A DNA stretch of 64,000 bases from Palsa-1150 sp036490515 (GCA_036490515.1 DASXDU010000005.1:124001-188000), one strand, 5' to 3'; shown: positions 17,023 to 25,779, counted from the first letter of the stretch. Numbers and translations are program-made. Notes: generated from the letters alone by a model not told the origin.

Positions 17023-18129
17023 ATGCGCCTTCGTGCGTTCTTGCCGCTCGCCCTGCTCGCCCTCGCGGCGGTCGCGACCGCCTGCGGTGACCGGGTCGTC
17101 GGGACCACGCACACGTCGGGGTCCCTGCCGCCCGTCGAAGGAGCCGACTCTGGCCTCCCCGGAGCGTCGACCACGGGGACCGGAGGTTCCGGAAGCGGTG
17201 CCAGCGCCGTCGGAACATCCTCCGCGTCCGACTCCGGCCCTCCTTCCACGCCCGTCCCCCCGTCCACGTTCGCGTGCACCGGCAAGAGGGGCGCGGCAGG
17301 CGACTCGACGCTGAACCTCGTGTCGGGCGCCTATGCGCGAGACAGCCTGCTGCACGTCCCTGCGTCGTACGACCCGACCAAGGGCGCGATGCTCGTCGTC
17401 AACTACCACGGGTACACGTCGAACGCGGCCGAGCAGGTCCTGCTCACGAACATGAACCCCGTGGCCGATCAGAGCGGCTTCATCGTCGCCTACCCCGACG
17501 GCCTGGGTGGGGGGTGGAACGCGGGCGACTGCTGCACCGAGACGCAGCCCCCGAACGTCGACGACGTCCAGTTCACCAAGGACCTCCTCGCACTCATCGG
17601 GAGCGAGTACTGCATCGACCCTGCACGCGTCTACGCGACCGGCTTCTCGAACGGCGGCTTCATGTCCCACCGCCTCGCGTGCGAGATGAGCGACGTCTTC
17701 GCCGCCGTGGCGCCTGTCTCCGGTGTGCTCGGAATCGACCCGTCGGCCTGTACGCCGCCCCGCGCCGTCCCCGTCGAGCACTTCCACGGCACCGCCGATC
17801 CCGTCGTCCCCTACGACGGCGGTCCTGCCCTCAAGCTCCTGCCTCCCATCCAGTTCCGGTCCGTCCCGGTCACCATCGACTTCTGGCGCGGGACCGACAA
17901 CTGCCTCGGTGCGCCGGTGACGAGCTACCAGAACGGCACCGCCACCTGCACGCAGTGGAACGACTGCAACGGCGGCGCCGAGGTCGAGCTCTGCGCACTC
18001 GTCGGGGAGGGCCACCAGTGGCCGGGCAGCAGCGTGGTCGTCCCCGGCCTCGGGAACGGGACGATGGACCTCGACGCGACGTCCCGGATGGTCGACTTCT
18101 TCGTCGGCCACCCCATGCCCCCGCCGTAA
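17023..18129 (+). CDS. Secreted PHB-depolymerase/LpqC-like esterase lipoprotein
   Basis: A 368-residue alpha/beta-hydrolase lipoprotein. The signal peptide ends AAVATAC (Cys21) and is followed by a Ser/Gly/Thr-rich linker to about residue 82. The catalytic domain shows MLVVNYHGYTSNAAEQ (oxyanion region), the nucleophile Ser209 in GFSNGG, Asp259 in GTADPVVPY and His331 in GEGHQWPG, which is the order found in esterase/PHB-depolymerase and feruloyl-esterase families. It hydrolyses an ester, possibly polyhydroxybutyrate or a plant phenolic ester, outside the cytoplasm. AAGGAG at 17002-17007 supports the ATG at 17023; an out-of-frame ATG lies at 17015. It converges with a small lipoprotein gene 23 bp downstream. 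Confidence 0.88.
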   Translation: MRLRAFLPLALLALAAVATACGDRVVGTTHTSGSLPPVEGADSGLPGASTTGTGGSGSGASAVGTSSASDSGPPSTPVPPSTFACTGKRGAAGDSTLNLVSGAYARDSLLHVPASYDPTKGAMLVVNYHGYTSNAAEQVLLTNMNPVADQSGFIVAYPDGLGGGWNAGDCCTETQPPNVDDVQFTKDLLALIGSEYCIDPARVYATGFSNGGFMSHRLACEMSDVFAAVAPVSGVLGIDPSACTPPRAVPVEHFHGTADPVVPYDGGPALKLLPPIQFRSVPVTIDFWRGTDNCLGAPVTSYQNGTATCTQWNDCNGGAEVELCALVGEGHQWPGSSVVVPGLGNGTMDLDATSRMVDFFVGHPMPPP

Positions 18130-18152
18130 CCATCCGCGCCCTGCGGCGTAGC

Positions 18153-18329
18153 CTACTTGCTCGGAGCGGGCGACGAGGGCGCCGCCGTCGAATCGGCGGG
18201 CTTCTCGATCGTCACGGTCGTCCCGTCGTGGGTCTGCTGGTTCGAGCTGCCGCAGGCGAGGAGCGCCCCGGCGGCGGCGCTGACGACCAGGAGGGCGAGG
18301 GGGCCGAGGACGGCGAGGACCGGCTTCAT
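18153..18329 (-). CDS. Small predicted lipoprotein
   Basis: A 58-residue protein starting MKPVLAVLGPLALLVVSAAA, with lipobox ALLAC, then a short polar tail (GSSNQQTHDGTTVTIEKPAD and a Ser/Ala/Pro end). It has no domain. The signal-peptide and lipobox pattern is clear, and codon position GC looks like coding sequence. An in-frame ATG five codons upstream (18344) is an alternative start. It faces the esterase gene tail to tail. Function unknown. Confidence 0.65.
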   Translation of the reverse strand: MKPVLAVLGPLALLVVSAAAGALLACGSSNQQTHDGTTVTIEKPADSTAAPSSPAPSK

Positions 18330-18660
18330 GGTGCGACGGAGCATACTGCCGAGGCGTTCGGAAAAGGATCGTCAAGGATCGAACGGCTGTCCGGATCCGA
18401 GGGCCGGTCTCGTGGAATATCCCGGGGTTCCGCGACGGCCCCAAGGTTGCGTATGCCACCAGCCCATGCAGGGTTCTTCGAACGCAGCGCGCCGCGCTTC
18501 CGCCCCCACCACCGGAACCGTTGCGTCGTCGAATTCATTCCTGTCGGGGGCCTTCCCGATCCCGCAGGTCCCGGCCACGGCGCGCCGGTCCGCGCCCCCG
18601 CCTCCTCCGTCCAGTCGCCCTTGCCCCGAGGGGTCACCCCAGCATACTCAACGGGCACCG
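18330..18660. other. Intergenic region upstream of the Crp/Fnr gene
   Basis: There is no convincing gene in these ~330 bp. The Crp/Fnr frame stays open through it, but the sequence reads as Pro/Ser/Ala-rich with no family match, so the regulator is started at 18661. Regulatory sites for both flanking genes are expected here; I cannot point to a clear operator or promoter. Confidence 0.4.
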
Positions 18661-19434
18661 ATGGGACAGACGGACCTCGAGCCTCAGGAAGAGCTCCAGT
18701 CGGTCCCCGGCCTGGCCGATCTGCCGCGCGACATCCTGGCGGAGCTCGCGCTGACGGCCGGGCAGCGGCGGGTGCACGCGGGGGTGACGCTCGTCGAGCA
18801 GGCCTCGACCGCGACGCACCTCGAGGTCCTGGTCCGGGGCGCGGTGAAGGTCGTCCGGACGACGCGTCACGCCCTCGGCGAGTCGACCGTGGTGCTCGAG
18901 GTGACGCGCGCCCCGGCCATCCTGCTCGGTGCGGCCTTCTTCGACGGCCAGCCCGAGGCCGCGAGCGTCGTGACGCTCCGGTCGTCGCAGGTCATCTCGC
19001 TCGACCGGCGTGCCGTCATGCGGCTCGCGGGGCTGCACCCCGCCTTCGGCCGCGTTCTCTTCGCGCACATGGCGCAGAGCGTCCGCCGCCACGTGCGCCG
19101 CATCGACGAGGTGTCGTCCGGCCCCGTCGACGACCGGGTGCGGCACCTGCTCGAGGGGCTTGCTCACGAGCACGGGACGCCGTTCGGGCAGGGCCGGTTC
19201 ATCGCGATCCCGCTCCGTCGCAAGGACATCGCCTGCATGGTGAACGCGACGACCGAGACCGTGAGCCGCGTGCTCGCGCGGTTCGAGCGAGAGGGCGTGA
19301 CGCGCAGCACGCGCGACGGCATCTGGCTCAAGGTCGGCCAGGGTGGCCAGGGCCCTGGCGCCAACGAGGATGCGCCCGACCTGGCCCCTCCCTTCAGCGC
19401 CAGCGCCTCGAGCGGCTCCTCGCGGGCCCGCTGA
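18661..19434 (+). CDS. Crp/Fnr-family transcriptional regulator
   Basis: A 257-residue regulator. Residues about 18-130 are a cyclic-nucleotide-binding-type beta-roll (LADLPRDILAELALTAGQRR, then VLVRGAVKVVRT and ILLGAAFFDGQPE). A long dimer helix follows around 130-150, and a C-terminal winged helix-turn-helix at 187-208 (RKDIACMVNATTETVSRVLARF). No Fnr-type Cys cluster is seen, so it is not an obvious iron-sulphur oxygen sensor, and the ligand is unknown. The tail after 225 is a flexible Gly/Ser/Ala stretch. The ATG at 18661 is the first sensible start. Neighbours give no clear regulon. Confidence 0.88.
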   Translation: MGQTDLEPQEELQSVPGLADLPRDILAELALTAGQRRVHAGVTLVEQASTATHLEVLVRGAVKVVRTTRHALGESTVVLEVTRAPAILLGAAFFDGQPEAASVVTLRSSQVISLDRRAVMRLAGLHPAFGRVLFAHMAQSVRRHVRRIDEVSSGPVDDRVRHLLEGLAHEHGTPFGQGRFIAIPLRRKDIACMVNATTETVSRVLARFEREGVTRSTRDGIWLKVGQGGQGPGANEDAPDLAPPFSASASSGSSRAR

Positions 19435-19449
19435 AGCGCGAGCAAGCGG

Positions 19450-19492
19450 GCCACGTCGGCCACGTCGCCCGTGTCGCCCGTGTCGCCCGTTG
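19450..19492. repeat. Short 9-bp tandem repeat after the Crp/Fnr gene
   Basis: About five units of a 9-mer, GCCACGTCG turning into CCCGTGTCG, start 15 bp after the regulator's stop. It is a small low-complexity run in the 159-bp gap before rseP. No function can be assigned. Confidence 0.6.
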
Positions 19493-19593
19493 CGTGGGCT
19501 GCGTGGGCAGTGCGGCTGCGAGCGTGCCGCTGAGGTGGGCGTCGACCCACCCAATGGCGCTCGGGTCCCTGCCGTCTTAGAGTAATCCTCTAG

Positions 19594-20631
19594 ATGACGG
19601 TCGCCTTCACGCTCGTCGCCATCCTCGGCCTCGCGGTCCTGATGATCGTGCACGAGACGGGGCACTTCCTCGCCGCCCGCAAGTTCGGGATGAAGGTGGT
19701 CCGCTTCAGCATCGGCTTCGGGCCGACGCTCTGGAAGCACAAGCCCAAGGAAAGCGAGACCATCTACCAGGTCGCGCTCATCCCCTTCCTCGCCTACGTG
19801 CAGATCGCGGGGATGAACCCGTACGAGCCGAGCGACCCGAAGGACCCGACGAGCTACGCGAACGCCGGGCTCTGGGCGCGCATCGTCACCATCGCGGCGG
19901 GCCCGCTCACGAACTACTTCTTCGCGTCGGTCCTCATCTTCTTCGGCCTGCTCATCGGCGGCCAGCAGGTGCCCGACGAGACGAGCATGCGCGTGGACGT
20001 CGAGGCCGGGCCCGCGCAGTTCGCGGGCGTCGAGACCAACGACAGGATCCTCGAGGTGAACGGCGCCCCGGTGAAGAACTGGGACGAGCTGCGCAAGGCG
20101 GTCGGGTCCCATGCCGGCGAACCGATCGACCTCACCGTCGAGCGCGGCGCCGAGACGCTGCACAAGACCGTGACGCCAGGTCCCAAGGGCGACAAGGACG
20201 AGGGCCTCATCCACGTGCGGATGCCGCTCCACATGGAGCCCGTGAGCGTCGGGCAGGCGTTCAAGATCAGCCTCGTGGCGCCCCCCGTGTTCGTCTACGA
20301 GAACGTGCTCGCGATGGGCCGCGTCATCGCCGGCAAGGAGAAGCTCCAGGTCAACGGCCCCGTCGGCATCGTCAAGGAGACGGCCAAGCAGGCGAAGCTC
20401 GGGCCCGGGATGTACCTCTACTTCCTCGGCATGCTGAGCGCGTACCTCGGCGCGTTCAACCTCCTGCCGTTCCCCGCCCTCGACGGCGGGCGCCTCCTCT
20501 TCCTCGGCGCCGAGGCCGTGTCCCGCCGCAAACCCGACGCGAAGCTCGAGGCCCGGGTGCACGCCATCGGCCTCCTCATGCTCCTGACGCTCATTGCGTT
20601 CGTCACCTACGCCGACGTCATCGCCAAGTGA
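19594..20631 (+). CDS. rseP: Site-2 (RseP-type) intramembrane zinc metalloprotease
   Basis: A 345-residue M50 peptidase. The zinc site HETGH is at residues 20-24 in the first membrane helix. A PDZ domain at about 125-210 reads QFAGVETNDRILEVNGAPVKNWDELR. The third ligand is Asp297 in LLPFPALDGGRLLFL near the C-terminus, followed by a last membrane helix. Family members cut membrane-bound anti-sigma factors and other single-pass proteins. The usual neighbours (dxr, cdsA, bamA) are absent, so it could be a paralogue. Its stop lies 17 bp before inverted-repeat element copy D. Confidence 0.9.
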   Translation: MTVAFTLVAILGLAVLMIVHETGHFLAARKFGMKVVRFSIGFGPTLWKHKPKESETIYQVALIPFLAYVQIAGMNPYEPSDPKDPTSYANAGLWARIVTIAAGPLTNYFFASVLIFFGLLIGGQQVPDETSMRVDVEAGPAQFAGVETNDRILEVNGAPVKNWDELRKAVGSHAGEPIDLTVERGAETLHKTVTPGPKGDKDEGLIHVRMPLHMEPVSVGQAFKISLVAPPVFVYENVLAMGRVIAGKEKLQVNGPVGIVKETAKQAKLGPGMYLYFLGMLSAYLGAFNLLPFPALDGGRLLFLGAEAVSRRKPDAKLEARVHAIGLLMLLTLIAFVTYADVIAK

Positions 20632-20647
20632 CGCGCTGCGCCCGCGA

Positions 20648-20861
20648 GCGAGAGCGAGATAGAGAAACAGGAAGGTCAGAAGATCAGAAGGGGTGAGGGG
20701 GCGGGCGCGCGATTGCACGGTGAGGGGCGCGACTGCACCTGGATCTCGATGCCGGCCCTATCGGGTGAGCCAGGTGCACGCAGGTCGCCCGCCGTGAAGC
20801 CGGGTGAACACCCCCCTCACGCCTTCTGATCTTCTGATCTTCCTGTTTCTCTCTCTCGGGC
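20648..20861. repeat. Inverted-repeat element, copy D (paired arms)
   Basis: This is the best-preserved copy. Arms at about 20662-20706 and 20810-20855 are nearly perfect inverted copies: AGAGAAACAGGAAG at each outer side and GATCAGAAGG inside, then GTGAGGGGG. The ~100-bp centre is GC-rich with short inverted pieces (GGTGAGCCAGG and GTGAACACC). It fills nearly all of the 245-bp space between rseP and the glycosyltransferase, which have the same orientation. A transcript could fold into a long hairpin, so a transcription-terminating or mRNA-stabilising effect is possible. Confidence 0.84.
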
Positions 20862-20876
20862 TAGGCTGCCCCGGCC

Positions 20877-21908
20877 ATGGGTGAGCCGCAGCACGCGAGG
20901 CCGACGTTGAGCCTCGTGCTGCCGATCTACAACGAGGAGGAGGTCATCCCGGAGCTCGACAGGCGGCTCCAGGAGTTCCTCGCGAAGCTCGCGCTCCCCG
21001 CCGAGGTGGTGTTCGTCAACGACGGGTCCCGTGACCGTTCGATGGAGCTCCTTCGCGATGCCGCCGGGCGCGACGCGCGCTACCGCGTCCTGTCCTTCGC
21101 GCGCAACTTCGGTCACCAGACGGCCATCACCGCGGGCGTGGACTACGCGCGTGGCGAGGCCGTGGTCGTCATGGACGCAGACCTCCAGGACCCGCCCGAG
21201 ATCGTCCTCGAGATGGTCGCCAAGTGGCGGCAGGGCTTCGACGTCGTCTACGGGCGGCGGCGCAAGCGCGAGGGGGAGAGCTGGTTCAAGCTCGTCACGG
21301 CGCGCGTCTTCTACCGCGTCTTCGCGGCGATGATCCCCATCGAGGTCCCCCTCGACACGGGCGACTTCCGCCTGATGAGCCGGCGCGTGGTCGTGGCGCT
21401 CCGGTCGCTGCGCGAGACGCACCGCTTCGTCCGCGGCATGGTCTCGTGGGTCGGTTTCAAGCAGACCGAGGTGCTCTACGACCGCCCGGGGCGCTTCGCG
21501 GGCGACACGAAGTACCCGCTTCGCAAGATGGTGCGCTTCGCGCTGGACGGCATCACGAGCTTCAGCGTCCTGCCGCTGCGCTTCGCGACCTACGTGGGCA
21601 TGCTGACCATCGTCGCGAGCCTCGGCGTCGTCGTCTGGGCGCTCGTCTCGAAGTACGCCCTCCACCACGTCGTCGAGGGCTGGACGGGGCTCATGATCGT
21701 GGTCGCCGTCCTCGCGAGCGTGCAGCTCCTCATGATTGGCATCCTCGGCGAGTACGTCGGTCGCATCTACGAGGAGGTGAAGCGCCGGCCGCTCTACGTC
21801 CTCGGCGACACGGTAAACGTCGACGCGCGGGGAGACGGAGACGGAGGCGGAGACGAAGCCGGGGACGGAGAGGGGGAAACGGGAAGATCAGGAGATCAGA
21901 AGCAGTGA
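20877..21908 (+). CDS. Family 2 glycosyltransferase (DPM1/GtrB/ArnC-like, membrane)
   Basis: A 343-residue GT2 enzyme that moves a sugar from a nucleotide donor to a lipid (undecaprenyl- or dolichyl-phosphate type) carrier at the inner membrane. Motifs are LSLVLPIYNEEEVIPEL, VVFVNDGSRDRS, SFARNFGHQTAI, the DAD-type metal site VVMDADLQDPPE, and DTGDFRLMSRRV. Two C-terminal hydrophobic helices (YVGMLTIVASLGVVVWALV and GLMIVVAVLASVQLLMIG) are typical of GtrB-like members. The C-terminal tail (GEGETGRSGDQKQ) is encoded by a repeat arm and does not belong to the family. The stop overlaps the next gene's GTG. Confidence 0.92.
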   Translation: MGEPQHARPTLSLVLPIYNEEEVIPELDRRLQEFLAKLALPAEVVFVNDGSRDRSMELLRDAAGRDARYRVLSFARNFGHQTAITAGVDYARGEAVVVMDADLQDPPEIVLEMVAKWRQGFDVVYGRRRKREGESWFKLVTARVFYRVFAAMIPIEVPLDTGDFRLMSRRVVVALRSLRETHRFVRGMVSWVGFKQTEVLYDRPGRFAGDTKYPLRKMVRFALDGITSFSVLPLRFATYVGMLTIVASLGVVVWALVSKYALHHVVEGWTGLMIVVAVLASVQLLMIGILGEYVGRIYEEVKRRPLYVLGDTVNVDARGDGDGGGDEAGDGEGETGRSGDQKQ

Positions 21909-21917
21909 GGAGGGGGG
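21863..21917. repeat. Inverted-repeat element, copy E (single arm)
   Basis: One arm in forward orientation: GGGGGAAACGGGAAG then ATCAGGAGATCAGAAG. It overlaps the end of the glycosyltransferase gene, whose last ~14 codons and TGA it provides, and runs into the first codons of the following peptidase gene. No partner arm is present downstream. Confidence 0.78.
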
Positions 21918-23764
21918 CCGGGGCGAGGGGAGGGATCGGGCCCGCGGCGATCGGGTTGACCATCCTGTCTGCTGGCTGCGGCGGGGCGCGAGCTGTCGAC
22001 CTCGTGCCGCCTTTCTCGCAGGCGCCCGTGCCCAGTCCATCGGCGGTACCTCCTGTGCCCGTCGACGTGATCGACGAGGCGTCCGGTGCGACGGGCCCCT
22101 GGTACGACCCCGCGCCCATGCTCGCTTCGCTGCGGCCGCAGGCGCTCGCGCTCGCCGACCGCAGCGGCGATCTGCCCCTCTACGATATCGACGTCTCCTT
22201 CGCCGCCGGTGGCCTCGCGTTCTCGCTCACCGAGACCGTGTGGTTCACCGAGCACGAGGACCGTCCGCTCGACGACGTCGTCCTGCGCCTCTACGCCAAC
22301 GCGCCCGCCGACGGCGGAAAGAGGGCCGCTCCTATCCACTTCGACGGCGGAAGCTGCGAGGCCGGTCCGCGCTGCCGCGTCGAGTCCCCGTCTCCGAGCG
22401 TCGTCGTCGTCCATCTCGACCGACCGCTGCCCCCGCGCGGCCGCGTGCGCGTTCGCCTCGAGCTCTCCGGCCTGCTCGCCCGCATCGATCCGTCGCGCAC
22501 GACCATGATGGGCGCGAGCCTCGACGCACTCCAGGGGATGCTCGGAGGCGGCGGCGACAGCGGCGGAGACTACGGCGCCATGGCGGTGGGCGAGGGGATC
22601 ACCTCCCTCGGCGGGTTCTACGCGGTCCTCGCGAGGCGCAGCCACGGAGAGTGGGTTCGCCAGGACGAGAGCCTCGGTGGCGACCTCGGTCCGGACGCCA
22701 TGTCCTACGCGCGCCTGCGCGTGGAGCTCGACCCCGGGACGACGCTCGCCGCCGCCGGCACCGTCGTGAAGGACGAGACGACCCGCGACGACGGCGTCGC
22801 CCGCCGCCACGTCACCCTCGCGGCCGGCATGGTGCGCGAGGTCGCCCTCGTCGCGAGCGGCGACTTCGCCGTCGCGAGCGCCGACGCCGGGGGCGTGCAG
22901 GTCCGCTCCCTCTACCTGCCCGGAGACGCCGCTGCCGGTCGCGCGGTGCTCGACGCCGCCACCCACGCCCTCGCCGTCTTCGAGAAGCGCTTCGGGCCGT
23001 ACCCGTACCGCAGCCTCGACATCGCCGAGGCCGCGCTCGTCGGGGGCGCGGGCGGCGTCGAGTACAGCGGCCTCGCCACCGTCGCGAGCATGCTCTATCG
23101 CCCGCCCGCGCTCGACACGATGCGCGAGTTCTGCGTCGCCCACGAGGTCGCCCACCAGTGGTGGCACGGGCTCGTCGGCAGCGACTCGCGCCAGCACCCC
23201 TTCGTCGACGAGTCGCTCGCGCAGTACAGCGCGATGCTCTACTTCGAGGACCGCTACGGAGCGGCGAAGGCGCGGGCCGCCGCCGACATGAACGTCAAGG
23301 CCGGCTACGAGTCGATGCGCCTCATGGGCGAGGCGGACGGCGCGGTCGATCGGCCCGTGTCCGCGACATCGACGATGGGGTACGCGGGCCTCGTGTACGG
23401 CAAGGGGCCCTACTACTACGCGGCCGTGCGCAAGGCGCTCGGCGACGCGCGCTTCTTCCGGGCCCTCCGCCGGTACGCCGCCGACTACGCGTTCGGCTTC
23501 GCGGGCCCCGACGACTTCACGACGATCGCGGCGGCCGAGGCCGGGCGAGAGGGCCCCACGGTGCGGAAGCTCGCGCAGCGATGGCTCCACGAGGCGCACG
23601 GCGACGAGGACCTCGGCAAGCCCGATGCGGCGAAGCTGCTGCGAGGCATGCCCGGCGGCCTCGGCGGCGGGAGCAGCGCGGGCGGAGTGCCCGGCATGAA
23701 GGTCGACCCCGACACGCTCAAACAGATGCTCGAGTTCCTCGGCGGCTCCGGCCCCGCGCCCTGA
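21905..23764 (+). CDS. M1-family (aminopeptidase N-like) metallopeptidase lipoprotein
   Basis: A 619-residue predicted lipoprotein starting at GTG 21905, which overlaps the preceding stop. The lipobox LSAGC is near residue 21, followed by a Pro/Val spacer. The zinc motif HEVAHQWWHG puts His413 and His417 in place, with the third ligand Glu436 18 residues later (VDESLAQYSAMLYFE). The exopeptidase GAMEN motif is replaced by GGVEYSG. The downstream KGPYYYAAVRKALGD region fits the M1 C-terminal helical part. The C-terminus ends in a Gly-rich tail. A surface peptidase of the M1 gluzincin group is likely; exact specificity is open because the GAMEN change may alter N-terminus recognition. Confidence 0.86.
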   Translation: MRRGAGARGGIGPAAIGLTILSAGCGGARAVDLVPPFSQAPVPSPSAVPPVPVDVIDEASGATGPWYDPAPMLASLRPQALALADRSGDLPLYDIDVSFAAGGLAFSLTETVWFTEHEDRPLDDVVLRLYANAPADGGKRAAPIHFDGGSCEAGPRCRVESPSPSVVVVHLDRPLPPRGRVRVRLELSGLLARIDPSRTTMMGASLDALQGMLGGGGDSGGDYGAMAVGEGITSLGGFYAVLARRSHGEWVRQDESLGGDLGPDAMSYARLRVELDPGTTLAAAGTVVKDETTRDDGVARRHVTLAAGMVREVALVASGDFAVASADAGGVQVRSLYLPGDAAAGRAVLDAATHALAVFEKRFGPYPYRSLDIAEAALVGGAGGVEYSGLATVASMLYRPPALDTMREFCVAHEVAHQWWHGLVGSDSRQHPFVDESLAQYSAMLYFEDRYGAAKARAAADMNVKAGYESMRLMGEADGAVDRPVSATSTMGYAGLVYGKGPYYYAAVRKALGDARFFRALRRYAADYAFGFAGPDDFTTIAAAEAGREGPTVRKLAQRWLHEAHGDEDLGKPDAAKLLRGMPGGLGGGSSAGGVPGMKVDPDTLKQMLEFLGGSGPAP

Positions 23765-23798
23765 GCGCCCGGCGCACGCTTGGATCGAGAGGGGGACG

Positions 23799-24632
23799 TC
23801 ACCGTCGCAGCTTGGCGGCCATCTGTTCGCCGAGCTCGATCGAGCGCTTGGTGGCGGCTTCGACGGCGTCGATGAGGGTCTTGCGGAGGGCGCCGCTCTC
23901 GAGCGTGTGAAGGCCCGCGATGGCGGTGCCGCCGGGGCTCGTCACCATGTCCTTCAGGCGCCCGGGGTGCTCGCCGGTCTCGAGCTGGAGCGCCGCGGAG
24001 CCGTAGACCGTCTGCGCCGCGAGCAGGAGCGCGGTGTCGCGGTGCAGCCCGACCTTCACCCCGCCGTCGGCCAGCGCCTCGATGATCAGCATGACGTACG
24101 CCGGGCCGCTCCCCGAGAGGCCCGTGACGGCGTCGAGCAGCACCTCGTCGAGCACCACCACGCGCCCCACGGCCTCGAAGAGCTCCTTCGCCACGCGCAG
24201 GTCGTCCTGGTTCGCGTGCGCTCCGCCCGCGATCGCCGTCGCCCCGACCTGCACCATCGCGGGCGTGTTCGGCATCGCGCGCACCACGCGCGAGCCCTTC
24301 GGCAGCCGCCCCTCGAGCGCCTCGATGGGCACGCCCGCCGCGACCGACACGACGAGCTGGTCGGGCCGGACGTCGCCGCCGATCTCCGAGAGCACCTTGT
24401 CGATCGCCTGCGGCTTCACGGCCAGGACCACGACGTCCGAGTCGCGCAGGAGCGCATGGTTGTCCGTCGTCGTCCGGATGCCGTGCGCCGCGTGGAGCTG
24501 CTCGAGCCGCTCGGCCTTCACGTCGCTCGCGACGATGCGGTCGGCCGGCAGCACCTTGCCGTGGAGGAGCCCCTTGATGAGCGCCCCGGCCATGTTGCCG
24601 GCGCCGAGAAATCCGAGCTTCTTCGTCTTCAT
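23799..24632 (-). CDS. proC: Pyrroline-5-carboxylate reductase
   Basis: A 277-residue ProC, which reduces pyrroline-5-carboxylate to proline with NAD(P)H in the cytosol. The N-terminal dinucleotide fold reads LGFLGAGNMAGALIKGLL. VVLAVKPQ and GSRVVRAMPNTPAMVQVGAT follow. The C-terminal dimer domain carries LSGSGPAYVMLIIEALADG and VTSPGGTAIAGLHTLE. Length and motif order match the family. It sits 38 bp downstream of a same-strand gene of unknown function and converges with the M1-like peptidase gene. Confidence 0.96.
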   Translation of the reverse strand: MKTKKLGFLGAGNMAGALIKGLLHGKVLPADRIVASDVKAERLEQLHAAHGIRTTTDNHALLRDSDVVVLAVKPQAIDKVLSEIGGDVRPDQLVVSVAAGVPIEALEGRLPKGSRVVRAMPNTPAMVQVGATAIAGGAHANQDDLRVAKELFEAVGRVVVLDEVLLDAVTGLSGSGPAYVMLIIEALADGGVKVGLHRDTALLLAAQTVYGSAALQLETGEHPGRLKDMVTSPGGTAIAGLHTLESGALRKTLIDAVEAATKRSIELGEQMAAKLRR

Positions 24633-24669
24633 CGCGTCTGGTCCCTCATCGCTCTACCGTCCGCGCGCT

Positions 24670-25779
24670 TCACTGGAGGTTCCTCGCCACGCCGGCGAGC
24701 GCCTCGCCGATCCATCGCTCGACGAGCTCGCGCGCCGACGGATCGTCCTCGCCCATGTCCTCGGCCACGCGCTCCCAGCGCGCCCGGAGCAGAGCCTTTC
24801 GCCCCATCGACGGGTCGTCCGCCATCGCCGCCGCCCACGCGACTCCGAGCACCGCCGAGCGCTCGTCGCCCTCGAGCCCCGCGTGCCTCTTCGCGAGCGC
24901 CACCGGCGCGCCCTGGCCCACCGCCGAGAGAGCCTCCTGCCTCCAGCGGCGCGGAAGCATCAAGGTCCCCGTCTGCGCGGCGAGCTGCACGCCAATCCCG
25001 GGGCAGCGGTCGCTCAGCACGTACCGCACGGCGTCCACCGCCGCGAGCCCCACGCGTCGCCGCCCGTCGACCCGCGCGAGCGCGTCCTTGCGGATGCTCT
25101 CGAGCTCCTCGGTCGGCACGCCCAGCTTCTGCGCGACGATCTGGATGGTCTGCTCCTCGCGCGGGTCGACGGTGTCCCACGCCGCCGCGAGCCACGCGCC
25201 TCGCAGGATCGCGCGCGCCACGGCCGCGTCCATCTCGCCGTAGACGTCGAGCGTGTTGACCGCGATCGGCGGCTCGCCGTAGAGCGCGTTCGCGTCGGCC
25301 TCGGGGAGGCCCAGCGACGCCACGATCGAAGCGATCGCCGTCCGCTCCTCGTCGTCGAGCGACCCGTCCGCCGCGAGCACCGCGCGCAGGACGCGCACAG
25401 CGAGCGACCCGTAGCGCTTCACGCGCGCGACGTCCTTGTCGCTCGGCTTGTTCGAGAAGAGGCTCCGCAGGCCGCGCGCGCCGATCTCGAGCGTCACCTT
25501 CTCGCGGACGACCTCCATCATCGGCACCCACGCGGGCGGCGCGATGGGCGCGAGCGCGCGGGCCATCTCGACGAGCCACCCGCCGTACTGCGTCGTCATG
25601 CGCGCGTGCGGCTGGCCCTGTACCGCGGCGGTGTACGCGTACCCTCGCCGCTGGAGGATGCCCTCGAGGGCCTCGCGCGGGTCCCGCGCGCCGGAGGACA
25701 GGACGTAGATCGCGTCCTCGCCGAGCACCGCGACGAGGCGGTCGAGCGCCGCCGTCGCGAGGTCCGAGTCGTTGGGCAT
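24670..25779 (-). CDS. Hypothetical protein with TerB-like helical segment
   Basis: A 369-residue soluble protein of no family I can name with certainty. The segment LRAVLAADGSLDDEERTAIASIVASLGL and the later DTVDPREEQTIQIVAQKLGV have the alternating acidic-helix pattern of TerB/tellurite-resistance-type domains, apparently twice (each quoted in part by nature of the repeat). There is no signal peptide or membrane segment. The start ATG at 25779 gives MPNDSDLATAALDRL. It lies just upstream of proC on the same strand and may be co-transcribed with it, but nothing ties it to proline metabolism. The adjacent lipoprotein gene diverges with 58 bp between the starts. Confidence 0.68.
   Translation of the reverse strand: MPNDSDLATAALDRLVAVLGEDAIYVLSSGARDPREALEGILQRRGYAYTAAVQGQPHARMTTQYGGWLVEMARALAPIAPPAWVPMMEVVREKVTLEIGARGLRSLFSNKPSDKDVARVKRYGSLAVRVLRAVLAADGSLDDEERTAIASIVASLGLPEADANALYGEPPIAVNTLDVYGEMDAAVARAILRGAWLAAAWDTVDPREEQTIQIVAQKLGVPTEELESIRKDALARVDGRRRVGLAAVDAVRYVLSDRCPGIGVQLAAQTGTLMLPRRWRQEALSAVGQGAPVALAKRHAGLEGDERSAVLGVAWAAAMADDPSMGRKALLRARWERVAEDMGEDDPSARELVERWIGEALAGVARNLQ

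Noticed and set aside
20648..20861. Insertion sequence
   Set aside because: No transposase or clear target duplication; the centre is only about 100 bp.
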